Positions 1-7,374 of a DNA stretch of 8,008 nt are shown here, piece by piece; position 1 is the first letter of the stretch, and every line of letters begins with the position of its first letter. The position numbers and the translations under genes are program-made. The stretch comes from Paludibacteraceae bacterium. Its GTDB lineage: Bacteria > Bacteroidota > Bacteroidia > Bacteroidales > Paludibacteraceae. A model generated the notes under the pieces. It did no database searches. It was not told where the DNA came from and saw nothing but the letters and a program-made list of their open reading frames with translations. Where the stretch lies: positions 1 through 8,008 of the forward strand of contig JAGCIZ010000086.1 of assembly GCA_017648235.1 (NCBI GenBank), written 5' to 3'.

Positions 1-164
1 CGGAAATGACTTGTGATACTATACCAGAAGGGGATGGTGTTTATGTTAAAGGTGGTTCTTGTTTTTCTTCTAAAGATGCCTTAAAAATAGATGCTGAAAA
101 TCAAATTCTTTTTGGAGTGAAAGGAATTAGATGTGGTTTCCGCTTGGTACGTGTAGCAGATTAA
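1..164 (+). CDS. C-terminal end of an FGE/SUMF1-fold protein (partial)
   Basis: This is the 3' end of a gene that begins before the window. Codons start at base 3 and run to TAA at 162-164, giving 53 visible residues plus a split first codon. The segment V-K-G-G-S-C followed about 30 residues later by G-I-R-C-G-F-R-L-V is the usual ending of formylglycine-generating-enzyme (FGE-sulfatase/SUMF1) domains, where an RGGSW-like strand precedes a terminal GFR-hydrophobic strand. Family members include true sulfatase-activating enzymes, but in Bacteroidota they also include non-catalytic lipoproteins such as the gliding/T9SS proteins GldJ and GldK, and many uncharacterised secreted proteins. The visible tail cannot separate these. 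Fold assignment is fairly secure and function is open. A strong terminator follows, so the gene ends its own transcription unit. Confidence 0.75.
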   Translation, partial: EMTCDTIPEGDGVYVKGGSCFSSKDALKIDAENQILFGVKGIRCGFRLVRVAD

Positions 165-188
165 TTTTTTGATTTATAAATGTAATTT

Positions 189-224
189 AAAAGGGTTGGA
201 TTTTTTCAACCCTTTTTTGTTTTT
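189..224 (+). terminator. Rho-independent terminator after the FGE-fold gene
   Basis: A perfect 10-bp stem (AAAAGGGTTG at 189-198 and CAACCCTTTT at 207-216) encloses an 8-nt loop and runs into a T-rich tract to about 224. It lies 25 nt after the TAA at 164 and upstream of the next promoter, so it separates the two transcription units. A poly-A tract on the left side is weak, so it is probably one-directional. Confidence 0.9.
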
Positions 225-279
225 GTCTCATAATTTTTAATCTAATAAGTTACATATTTTTTCTTCCTTTACTTTTTTT

Positions 280-287
280 TATCTTTG
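280..287 (+). promoter_or_regulatory. Bacteroides-type -7 promoter element
   Basis: TATCTTTG matches the Bacteroidota primary-sigma -7 consensus TAnnTTTG exactly. It ends 23 nt before the ATG at 311, so the predicted transcript start near 294 gives a very short leader of about 15-20 nt. No clear TTTG -33 box sits at the expected spacing; that region (about 255-263) is just T-rich. It is the only consensus match I found in a non-coding stretch of the window and is placed to drive the whole downstream gene run. Confidence 0.7.
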
Positions 288-300
288 CGTTTTAGCAAAG
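283..300. repeat. Short inverted repeat overlapping the promoter
   Basis: CTTTGC (283-288) and GCAAAG (295-300) form a perfect 6-bp dyad with a 6-nt spacer. The left arm covers the TTTG of the -7 element and the right arm lies at or just after the expected transcript start. It could be an operator-like site, a small DNA or RNA hairpin, or chance. The arms are short and part of the left arm is fixed by the promoter consensus, so significance is uncertain. Confidence 0.35.
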
Positions 301-310
301 TAAGAAAGAG

Positions 311-2032
311 ATGAAAAGGTTTTTCTTGTTTATTGTTTTTTCTTTTTTGGGAGTAATGTTTGTTTTGTTTGCGCAAAATAATAATGTACATCCGAGGATA
401 GAGAAAAACGGTGTAGAGTATTATGAGTATGTAGTTCGCCAGGGCGAGGGTCTTTGGTCTATCAGTCAGCGATTTGGAATTTCACAAGCGGATTTACATA
501 AGAATAATCCTGAGATAAACACCAGTGGCGGACTAAAAGTTGGACAGAAACTTGTAATCCCTATAAAAAAGAATGTGGAAGATTCTTCTTTGAAGAAAGA
601 AGAGTCTGGTGTCTCTTATTTGACTCATGTTGTAGAACGAAAACAAACGCTTTATGCTATTTCTAAACTTTATGATGTGAAGATTGATGATTTAATTTCT
701 TGCAATAAATTACAAGGAAGCGAAATCAAAGAGGGGCAGAGTCTTCTCATTCCTCGAAAAACGGTAGTTGTTAGAGAATCTGTTAAAGAATCAGATACAA
801 TAACTTTTATAGAATACGAGGTAAAGAGAAAAGAAACTCTCTTTAGTATTAGTCGGCAATATGGAGTTGATATTAATGATATTACCCAATATAATGAGAT
901 CAGAGAGTCGCTTCCTAAGGGAATGATTTTGAAGATTCCTCAAAAAAGAGCCATAGAGAAAACTTTAGTAGATACTCTTGCAATAAAAGAAAAAGAAGAA
1001 CCTTTACAAGAGAAAAAAGTTTCCTCTTCTCCTATTAAAGTGGGGATTTTACTTCCGTTTCGACTTTCTGATAAAAAAACGGATAAATTTTTAGATTTTT
1101 ACAAAGGTTGTTTATTGGCACTAAACAATGCAAAAAAGAGGGGGGTATCAAGCGAAATATTGACTTATGATACAGAAAACTCAAAAGAAACTGTATTTGA
1201 AATATTAAAGGATGAGAAACTTAAGGAAGTTGACTTGATAATAGGTCCCGCGTATGCGGAGATAATTCCTTTGGTGTCAGAATTTGCCGTTAATAATCAA
1301 ATTTATACAGTCATTCCTTTTTCCTCCAGTGTGGATGATATTTATAAAAACCCGTATCTAATACAAGTAAATCCTACTCAAAAGATGCTGATGGATTTGG
1401 TTGTTTCTGATTTGGTAAAGAAGAATAGAAGTAAGTTGTTTGTTTTGGGAAAAGTGTCTGCTGCAGAGAAGGATAAAGGACGTCTTTTTGCGGAGAATTT
1501 AGAAAAGGAGTTAATTAAAAATCATGTTCCTTATGAATCGATTGATATAGAAACGGCGAATATTGATTCGGTTTTAGAACTGACAACAAATGTCTCAACA
1601 TTGTTTCTACTTGCTTCGGAGGATAAAAATAAAGTTGCGCCGTATATTAAAATATTGTCTGCAAGAAAACCTAAAAATTTAGAAATTATTGGATTTGAAA
1701 AGTGGGGGATAGATTTATTTCTTGGAACTACGTTGCCAATATGTTATTCATCTCTTTTTATGGATAAGAAAACCTTAGCAACTGATGCATATAATTCTCA
1801 GTTTTTAAGTCAATTTGGTACTCCAGTTTCTAGCGATATACCTCGTTATGATATGTTGGGCTTTGATATAATGCAATATATGTTGCGGATGCTATTAATT
1901 GACAGGGAAAATCCTACAAATGGATTTGCTATTCCTGTTACAGATTGTGTGCAGTCAGAGTTTAAGTTTGTGCAAGTGGAAAATGGAGGATGGGTAAATC
2001 AAAACTTCTACATCCATAAAAATGTGAAATAA
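311..2032 (+). CDS. Secreted triple-LysM protein with a type-1 periplasmic-binding-fold C-terminus
   Basis: The protein has 573 residues. Residues 1-21 form a signal peptide: Lys-Arg near the start, a hydrophobic core, and likely cleavage after L-F-A before Gln22. No lipobox cysteine is visible. Three LysM repeats follow at about 39-84, 104-148 and 168-210, each with a T/G-L-[WFY]-[SA]-I-S core and a closing L-x-I-P. A charged linker (about 213-240) leads to a type-1 periplasmic-binding fold from about 242 to 540, with V-G-I-L-L-P-F at 244-250, D-L-I-I-G-P-A at 308-314, V-I-P-F-S-S at 334-339 and a terminal Y-D-M-L-G-F-D at 513-519. LysM domains bind peptidoglycan glycan strands. The binding-protein fold usually senses small ligands, but no ABC permease or ATPase is nearby, so transport is unlikely. 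The architecture is common in Bacteroidota and, to my knowledge, has no assigned function. It is likely a periplasmic wall-bound scaffold or sensor and may work with the barrel encoded 15 nt downstream. The ATG at 311 is chosen because it begins the signal peptide just after the promoter. Confidence 0.9.
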   Translation: MKRFFLFIVFSFLGVMFVLFAQNNNVHPRIEKNGVEYYEYVVRQGEGLWSISQRFGISQADLHKNNPEINTSGGLKVGQKLVIPIKKNVEDSSLKKEESGVSYLTHVVERKQTLYAISKLYDVKIDDLISCNKLQGSEIKEGQSLLIPRKTVVVRESVKESDTITFIEYEVKRKETLFSISRQYGVDINDITQYNEIRESLPKGMILKIPQKRAIEKTLVDTLAIKEKEEPLQEKKVSSSPIKVGILLPFRLSDKKTDKFLDFYKGCLLALNNAKKRGVSSEILTYDTENSKETVFEILKDEKLKEVDLIIGPAYAEIIPLVSEFAVNNQIYTVIPFSSSVDDIYKNPYLIQVNPTQKMLMDLVVSDLVKKNRSKLFVLGKVSAAEKDKGRLFAENLEKELIKNHVPYESIDIETANIDSVLELTTNVSTLFLLASEDKNKVAPYIKILSARKPKNLEIIGFEKWGIDLFLGTTLPICYSSLFMDKKTLATDAYNSQFLSQFGTPVSSDIPRYDMLGFDIMQYMLRMLLIDRENPTNGFAIPVTDCVQSEFKFVQVENGGWVNQNFYIHKNVK

Positions 2033-2047
2033 ACTCTTGAAAAAAGT

Positions 2048-2728
2048 ATGTTTAAGAGAAAGTTTTTCGTTGTATTTTTATTGTTTTCCTCTTCTTTTAT
2101 TTGGGCTTATGAACCAGAAATTGCGATAGGTACGAAGCACGGTGGAGTCGCTTCTACAATCCTTTTCCCTTCAAATTCTATAGTGAAACCAACATACACA
2201 TTTGGCTATACGGGTGGTGTTTATACGCGTTTGATATTTGAGAAATATTTTGGATTACAGGTAGAACTAAACTATATGCAGCGTGGTTGGCAAGAAAAGG
2301 AGAAGAGTTTTAGCTATGTTCGCCAAACGCATTATTTGGAATTGCCGTTTATAACCCATATTTTCTTTGGAAAGAAAAAGTTTAGATGGTTTTTTAATTT
2401 GGGATTAAATCTTGGGGTTTATTTGGGAGAAAAGAAATCTGAAAATATAATAGATTCTCATAACCATGATAAGGTTTATAAGCAGCATGAATTAGCTGTT
2501 GCTAATAAATTTGATTATGGTATTTGTGGAGGAACGGGTTTTGAGTTTCATACAAAAGCGGGAATTTATCAGTTGGATGCTCGTTATCATTATGGTTTGG
2601 GAGATATTTTTCCTAACACAATTAAAGATGATTTTGGACGCTCGAGCAATCAAAATATTAGTATTTGTTTAGGAGTTTTATTTGATGTTAATAAACTAAA
2701 AAAGCAAAGAGCTTTGAGGGGGAAATAA
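2048..2728 (+). CDS. PorT-family outer-membrane beta-barrel protein
   Basis: The protein has 226 residues with a signal peptide at 1-20 (M-F-K-R-K, hydrophobic core, cleavage likely after I-W-A). The mature part alternates aromatic and hydrophobic residues as in an outer-membrane barrel. Landmarks of the OMP_b-brl_2/PorT-like family are the G-G-V-Y-T-R strand near 56-61, F-G-L-Q-V-E-L-N-Y at 68-76 followed by M-Q-R-G-W, Y-L-E-L-P at 96-100, F-N-L-G-L-N-L-G at 116-123, and a closing strand I-S-I-C-L-G-V-L-F at 204-212. A short basic tail (about 216-226) follows the last strand. The family is named after Porphyromonas PorT but is very broad, and most members have no known job, so a link to type IX secretion should not be assumed. 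The ATG at 2048 lies 15 nt after the LysM gene, which suggests co-expression of two envelope proteins. Confidence 0.85.
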   Translation: MFKRKFFVVFLLFSSSFIWAYEPEIAIGTKHGGVASTILFPSNSIVKPTYTFGYTGGVYTRLIFEKYFGLQVELNYMQRGWQEKEKSFSYVRQTHYLELPFITHIFFGKKKFRWFFNLGLNLGVYLGEKKSENIIDSHNHDKVYKQHELAVANKFDYGICGGTGFEFHTKAGIYQLDARYHYGLGDIFPNTIKDDFGRSSNQNISICLGVLFDVNKLKKQRALRGK

Positions 2729-2739
2729 ATTTTAGTGCT

Positions 2740-3606
2740 ATGAAGCAATATTTAGATTTGTGTAAGACAATTTTAGAGAAAGGAATAAGAAAAGAAGATA
2801 GGACAGGAACTGGGACAATTTCTTATTTCGGATATCAGATGCGTTTTGATTTGTCGGAGGGGTTTCCTCTTCTAACCACTAAAAAAGTGCATCTTAAAAG
2901 CATTATTCATGAATTGTTATGGTTTATTTCGGGTAATACAAATATAAAATATTTGGTTGATAATAATGTCCGAATTTGGAATGAATGGCCATTTGCTATT
3001 TATCAAAAATCGGATGAGTATCAGGGAGAAACTCAAGAAGAGTTTGTCGGAAAAATAAAATCAAGTGAAGAATTTGCTCAAAAGTGGGGTGAGTTAGGAC
3101 CAGTTTATGGGAAACAGTGGAGAAACTTTGGAGGAGTCGACCAGCTTGCTGATTTGATTTCGCAAATTAAAAATAATCCTACAAGTCGGAGACTGATTAT
3201 TTCAGCGTGGAATCCGCCTGAAGTAGAAGATATGGCACTTCCACCTTGTCATTGTTTTATGCAATTTTACATAAATGAAGGACGACTCTCTTGTCAACTT
3301 TATCAAAGAAGTGCAGATGTCTTTTTGGGGGTTCCTTTCAATATTGCAAGTTATGCGTTGTTTACAATGATGATAGCCCAAGTAACGGGGTTGAAACTAG
3401 GGGACTTTGTACACGTGTTAGGCGATGCTCATATATATTTGAATCACTTGGAGCAGATTAATGAGCAACTTTCTCGTGAGCCAAGAAGTTTACCAACTAT
3501 GTTAATTAATCCTAGTAAAACCAATATTGAAGATTTTGTTTTTGAGGATTTTGAACTAAAAAATTATGATCCACATCCAGCAATAAAGGGTGTTGTTGCT
3601 GTTTAA
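2740..3606 (+). CDS. thyA: Thymidylate synthase (ThyA)
   Basis: This enzyme methylates dUMP to dTMP using 5,10-methylene-tetrahydrofolate (EC 2.1.1.45), the de novo source of thymidylate, in the cytoplasm. The sequence is 288 residues and clearly intact. It has the M-K-Q-Y-L start, the phosphate-binding R-T-G-T-G loop (21-25), E-L-L-W-F-I-S-G-N-T-N (58-68), G-P-V-Y-G-K-Q-W-R (120-128), the nucleophile Cys170 in L-P-P-C-H-C, the Q-R-S-A-D segment with dUMP-phosphate Arg190, the G-V-P-F-N-I-A-S-Y block (197-205), and the terminal Y-D-P-H-P...V-A-V. It is about 24 residues longer than E. coli ThyA (264) because of an insertion at about 84-117, where Lactobacillus casei ThyA carries a larger one. 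The reducing partner enzyme DHFR (folA/dfrA), often beside thyA, is not in this window. The start lies 11 nt after the barrel gene, so it is probably transcribed with it. Confidence 0.98.
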   Translation: MKQYLDLCKTILEKGIRKEDRTGTGTISYFGYQMRFDLSEGFPLLTTKKVHLKSIIHELLWFISGNTNIKYLVDNNVRIWNEWPFAIYQKSDEYQGETQEEFVGKIKSSEEFAQKWGELGPVYGKQWRNFGGVDQLADLISQIKNNPTSRRLIISAWNPPEVEDMALPPCHCFMQFYINEGRLSCQLYQRSADVFLGVPFNIASYALFTMMIAQVTGLKLGDFVHVLGDAHIYLNHLEQINEQLSREPRSLPTMLINPSKTNIEDFVFEDFELKNYDPHPAIKGVVAV

Positions 3607-3621
3607 AAAGAAAGAAAAATT

Positions 3622-4491
3622 ATGATACAATCAATGACCGGTTACGGAAAATCCGTTGCTGAACATAATGGAAAGAAAATTATAGTTGAGGTAAAATCTT
3701 TGAATAGTCGCCAATTGGATTTGTCGGTTAAAGTTCCGGTTGCGTACAGAGAAAAGGAGTTGCTTGTTCGTAATGAAGTGCTTCGTGCTCTTGAGCGAGG
3801 AAAGGTTGACTTTGGAATCTTTATTGAAAATATAAGTGAAGAAACTTCGCTTTTGATGAATAAAGATTTGATATCTGCATATAAAAAACAGATTGATCTT
3901 CTTTCAACTGAGTTAGGAATCGAGCAACCAAAAGACTGGTTCTCTATTTTGCTAAAAATGCCAGAAGTTTTCAAACAAAGCGCTCCGACTTCAGATGATG
4001 CAGAATGGGAAAAAATTGCTGACGCAATTAAAGATGCTCTTGCTCAACTTGTTGCTTTTAGAAAGCAAGAAGGAGTGGCTCTTGAAAATGTTTTTAATGA
4101 AAAACTTAACAATATATCATCTTATCTAGAAGAAATAAAGAAATACGAAGCTGAACGTGTTGATAAAATTTCTAACCGTTTGCGTGAAAATTTGCAGAAA
4201 ATTGATGTTGAATTTGATAAAAATAGGTTTGAGCAAGAACTGATTTTTTACATTGAAAAACTTGATATATCAGAAGAGAAAACTCGACTAACAAACCACT
4301 TAAAGTATTTCCGCGAAACAATGAAAAATGAAGTTTGTCAAGGAAAGAAACTAGGTTTTATTGCGCAGGAAATGGGCAGGGAAATTAATACTATGGGTTC
4401 AAAATCAAACCATTCTGAAATGCAAATTTTGGTGGTGAAGATGAAAGATGAGTTAGAACAAATAAAAGAGCAAGTCCTAAATGTCCTATAA
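3622..4491 (+). CDS. yicC: YicC/YloC-family endoribonuclease
   Basis: The protein has 289 residues, the normal family length. The YicC-like N-terminal domain starts with the hallmark M-T-G-Y-G (5-9), then V-E-V-K-S-L-N-S-R (22-30) and R-A-L-E-R-G-K-V-D (55-63). A helical middle region carries many charged residues (about 125-215). The C-terminal DUF1732 domain carries the conserved I-S-E-E-K-T-R-L (216-223), H-L (226-227) and F-I-A-Q-E-M-G-R-E at 246-254, followed by N-T-M-G-S-K-S. E. coli YicC has been linked to decay of the small RNA RyhB, and family members have been described as RNA-clamping endoribonucleases, so a cytoplasmic role in RNA turnover is expected. Start at 3622 follows an A-rich stretch (AAAGAAAGAAAAATT) and gives the canonical M-I-x-S-M-T-G-Y-G. 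It is 15 nt after thyA and 6 nt before the nuclease gene. In many bacteria yicC is followed by gmk; here it is not. Confidence 0.95.
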   Translation: MIQSMTGYGKSVAEHNGKKIIVEVKSLNSRQLDLSVKVPVAYREKELLVRNEVLRALERGKVDFGIFIENISEETSLLMNKDLISAYKKQIDLLSTELGIEQPKDWFSILLKMPEVFKQSAPTSDDAEWEKIADAIKDALAQLVAFRKQEGVALENVFNEKLNNISSYLEEIKKYEAERVDKISNRLRENLQKIDVEFDKNRFEQELIFYIEKLDISEEKTRLTNHLKYFRETMKNEVCQGKKLGFIAQEMGREINTMGSKSNHSEMQILVVKMKDELEQIKEQVLNVL

Positions 4492-4497
4492 TTTGAG

Positions 4498-7374
4498 ATG
4501 AAAGGATTCCTTAGGCAAATAGCACAGAAATTTTATTCGGAATATGGTGAAGGCAATCATCTTTCCGAATTTTTGTTTGTTTTCCCTAATCGTCGTCCAG
4601 GATTGTTTTTCAAAAAATATCTTTCCGAATTGGCGACGAAACCAATGTTTTCGCCTCAGATTTTGACGATAAATGAACTTTTTCAGCAATTTACGTCTTT
4701 GAAGCAGGAGGATAATATTGCTCTATTGTTTCGTTTGTTCGAAAGTTATAAGAGAGTTGTAAATTCTAATGAGGAATTTGATAAGTTTGTCTCTTGGGGA
4801 CAGATGCTACTTAATGATTTTAATGACATCGACAATTATTATGTAGATGCTCAGAAACTTTTCCAGAATATTGTTGAGGAACAAGAATTGCTGTCGAAGT
4901 TTGATTACTTGGATGAAAACTCTGATGAGTTTCAAATAATAAAGCGTTTTTGGTCAAATATTCCATCAGAAAAAGATAGGAAATTATATACTCAAAACTT
5001 TATAACTATTTGGGGGAAATTATTGGATTTATATGAGGATTTCAAGAAAAGTTTATTGAGCGATGGAGTTGCTTATGGCGGAATGTTATGCCGTGATGCA
5101 ATTGAGAACCTAAAAAATAAGAAGGTTGAAATTTCTTATACTAACGTGGTGTTTGTTGGGTTTAATGCATTGAATGGCACGGAGAAAGAAATGTTCCAAA
5201 TTTTCAGGCAACATGGAATTGCAGATTTTTACTGGGACAATTGTTCTGAAATCTTTTTTGATAAAGACTCTTTAAATTCAGGTATGCGATTTTTACATGA
5301 AAACATACAACAATTTCCTTCAAAGTTTTCTTTGGAAAATAAGGATCAAGCGAAAGAACGATTTGAAGTAATGTCTCTTCCCTCTTCGGTTGCGCAAACA
5401 AAGCAAGTTTACAAGATAATCAAGGATTTATATTCAAAAGAATGCGATAAGAGTTCTTTAATAAAAACAGCAATCGTACTTCCTGACGAAAAGTTGCTTT
5501 TGCCTCAACTTTACTCTTTACCAAAATCTATTTTGGAGAAAAAAGATAGTGGTGAGAATGTTTGTGTGAATGTAACAATGGGTTATCCGCTGAGCATTGC
5601 TCCTATCAATTCGTTGGTAGAATATTTGTTTGAATTGCATAGGAATGCTCGTTTGCATGATAATGTTATTCAGTTTTATTTCAAAAACGTGCTAATGATT
5701 TTGCGTCATCCTTATGTTTATTCTAGTGAAGTTGAGGATTTGATTAATATTATTTCTAAGGAGAAGAAGTTTTGGATAGAACATTCTTTTTTTGGACAAA
5801 CCGAGTTATTGAAAGAAATATTTAGCGTTGTAGAGGAATCTAACTTTTTAGATTATCTTTCTCGGGTTATTTGTTCGTTGCAATCTGTTTGGGTCGGAGA
5901 GGAAAACGACTTAGAAAAGGCTTTCGCATATTGTTATATTACAATTCTTAATCGAGTTAAGGCGCAGATAGAAAAGGCACAGGTATGTTTTTCCATGCCG
6001 ACGTTGTATTTGATTTTGAAGCAACTTGTAAAAAGTGAGAAGTTTCCTTTCGAAGGAGAACCGCTTTCTGGATTGCAGATAATGGGAGTTTTGGAAACAC
6101 GTTCACTGGATTTTGAAAATGTGATAATTACTTCACTTAATGAAGATATTTTCCCTAAAAAGCAATCGGTGGATTCCTCCATACCCTATGCTTTTCGAAA
6201 GGCATTTGGATTACCCACTTATGAGCATCAAGACTCACTACAGTCCTATTACTTTTATCGTCTAATCGCTTCTGCAAAGCGTGTGTTTTTGCTTTACGAT
6301 TCTCGTACTGATATAAGCGATCATGGAGAAATGAGCCGTTTTATTTATCAGTTGTGCTATCACTATAAGTTGATAGAAATAGGAAAAGAGAAAAAAATGT
6401 CGTACTCAGTATCCTCAAAAAATGAGGATTCTATAGAGATAAAGAAAGATGAAGAAGTTATTGATAAACTAAAAAGTATCACATTCTCGGCTACAGCATT
6501 AAATGAATATTTACATTGTCCGTTGAAGTTCTATTTTTCAAAGGTTGTAGGAATAAAGGATAGCAATGAGTTGTCAGAAGAAATTGAGAACGATGTTTTT
6601 GGTTCGATAGTTCATTCTACGTTGGAAGGACTTTATAAGAAGTTTTGCGAACAGACTATTGAAGAAAAAGATATTGAGGGAATATTACAAAACGAGTTAG
6701 AGATTGAAAGTTGCCTTAATAAAGCTTTTGCTAAGGAATATCTAAATAAAAATGAAGACGAAAAAATTGAACTTAAAGGTAGGTTTAGATTGATAGCAGA
6801 GATAATAAAGACATACGTAAGGATGGCTTTGAATTTTGATAAAAAAAATGTTCCTTTTAAATATCTCGATTCGGAAAAAGAAGTAAAAGTTAATTTTTCT
6901 ACGAATAAACAGGAGGTTGGGTTTTATGGGAAAATCGATCGTTTACATCAAAAAGATGGAAAGAAAATAGTTGTTGACTACAAAACGGGTTCTTCAAAAG
7001 AAATGAAGTTTGATAATGTAGATTCCCTTTTTGAAAGACCTAGGACTAAAAAAGATTTAGATGCTATTTTTCAGACTTTCTTTTATTCCTTATTGCTGCG
7101 TTTGAATGGAGAAAATGGCACTTTACAACCAAATGTTTACTATATAAGGTCATTGTCTAAAGATGATTGTTCTCCTTTGATTTCTTGTGGCTCAAGTGAT
7201 GTTGAAGAATTTTCTGCTGTGGAAGAAGAATTTGTAGCGAATCTGAAGGAACTGATTGACGAAATCTTTGATAAGGAAAAACCTTTTACTCAGGCAGACA
7301 GAAATTCGGATGTGTGTAAGTATTGTGAGTGTAAGAAAATTTGTGGAAGAGAAAAAGATAAAGATGGTTTCTAA
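4498..7374 (+). CDS. AddB-like PD-(D/E)XK nuclease with Fe-S cysteine motif
   Basis: The protein has 958 residues and resembles the B subunit of AddAB/RexAB recombination nucleases, which process double-strand DNA ends for RecA repair. The N-terminus has the F-V-F-P-N-R-R-P-G-L-F-F strand (27-38) and no G-x-x-G-x-G-K-[ST] Walker A. The inactivated UvrD-like helicase core is visible in L-Q-I-M-G-V-L-E-T-R (526-535), with D-F-E-N-V-I-I just after, N-E-D-I-F-P (548-553) and Y-R-L-I-A-S-A-K-R (587-595). The C-terminal RecB-type nuclease is complete: His706 (G-S-I-V-H), Asp814 (G-K-I-D), Asp827 and Lys829 (V-D-Y-K-T), and Q859-x3-Y863. Cys674 together with Cys940-x2-Cys943-x5-Cys949 matches the four-cysteine iron-sulfur staple of AddB. 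An extra Cys945 lies inside this motif. No addA-like helicase adjoins it here. The ATG at 4498 lies 6 nt after yicC; the 3' end overlaps the next gene by 11 nt. The nuclease assignment is firm; the exact complex is inferred. Confidence 0.93.
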   Translation: MKGFLRQIAQKFYSEYGEGNHLSEFLFVFPNRRPGLFFKKYLSELATKPMFSPQILTINELFQQFTSLKQEDNIALLFRLFESYKRVVNSNEEFDKFVSWGQMLLNDFNDIDNYYVDAQKLFQNIVEEQELLSKFDYLDENSDEFQIIKRFWSNIPSEKDRKLYTQNFITIWGKLLDLYEDFKKSLLSDGVAYGGMLCRDAIENLKNKKVEISYTNVVFVGFNALNGTEKEMFQIFRQHGIADFYWDNCSEIFFDKDSLNSGMRFLHENIQQFPSKFSLENKDQAKERFEVMSLPSSVAQTKQVYKIIKDLYSKECDKSSLIKTAIVLPDEKLLLPQLYSLPKSILEKKDSGENVCVNVTMGYPLSIAPINSLVEYLFELHRNARLHDNVIQFYFKNVLMILRHPYVYSSEVEDLINIISKEKKFWIEHSFFGQTELLKEIFSVVEESNFLDYLSRVICSLQSVWVGEENDLEKAFAYCYITILNRVKAQIEKAQVCFSMPTLYLILKQLVKSEKFPFEGEPLSGLQIMGVLETRSLDFENVIITSLNEDIFPKKQSVDSSIPYAFRKAFGLPTYEHQDSLQSYYFYRLIASAKRVFLLYDSRTDISDHGEMSRFIYQLCYHYKLIEIGKEKKMSYSVSSKNEDSIEIKKDEEVIDKLKSITFSATALNEYLHCPLKFYFSKVVGIKDSNELSEEIENDVFGSIVHSTLEGLYKKFCEQTIEEKDIEGILQNELEIESCLNKAFAKEYLNKNEDEKIELKGRFRLIAEIIKTYVRMALNFDKKNVPFKYLDSEKEVKVNFSTNKQEVGFYGKIDRLHQKDGKKIVVDYKTGSSKEMKFDNVDSLFERPRTKKDLDAIFQTFFYSLLLRLNGENGTLQPNVYYIRSLSKDDCSPLISCGSSDVEEFSAVEEEFVANLKELIDEIFDKEKPFTQADRNSDVCKYCECKKICGREKDKDGF

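Noticed and set aside
1..164. Calling the left-edge gene GldK/GldJ or a sulfatase-activating enzyme
   Set aside because: Only the last 53 residues are visible. They show the fold's ending but not active-site cysteines, a lipoprotein signal or neighbours that would decide.
2048..2728. Calling the barrel a type IX secretion component (PorT proper)
   Set aside because: The family is broad and no other type IX secretion gene is in the window, so only family membership is supported.
3642..3974. 110-codon open frame on the minus strand within yicC
   Set aside because: It lies entirely opposite a clearly conserved gene, its translation resembles no family, and no promoter or start context supports it.
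4486..4500. TATAATTTG before the nuclease start as an internal promoter
   Set aside because: The spacing between TA and TTTG is one base off the TAnnTTTG consensus in either register, there is no -33 box, and it overlaps the end of yicC.
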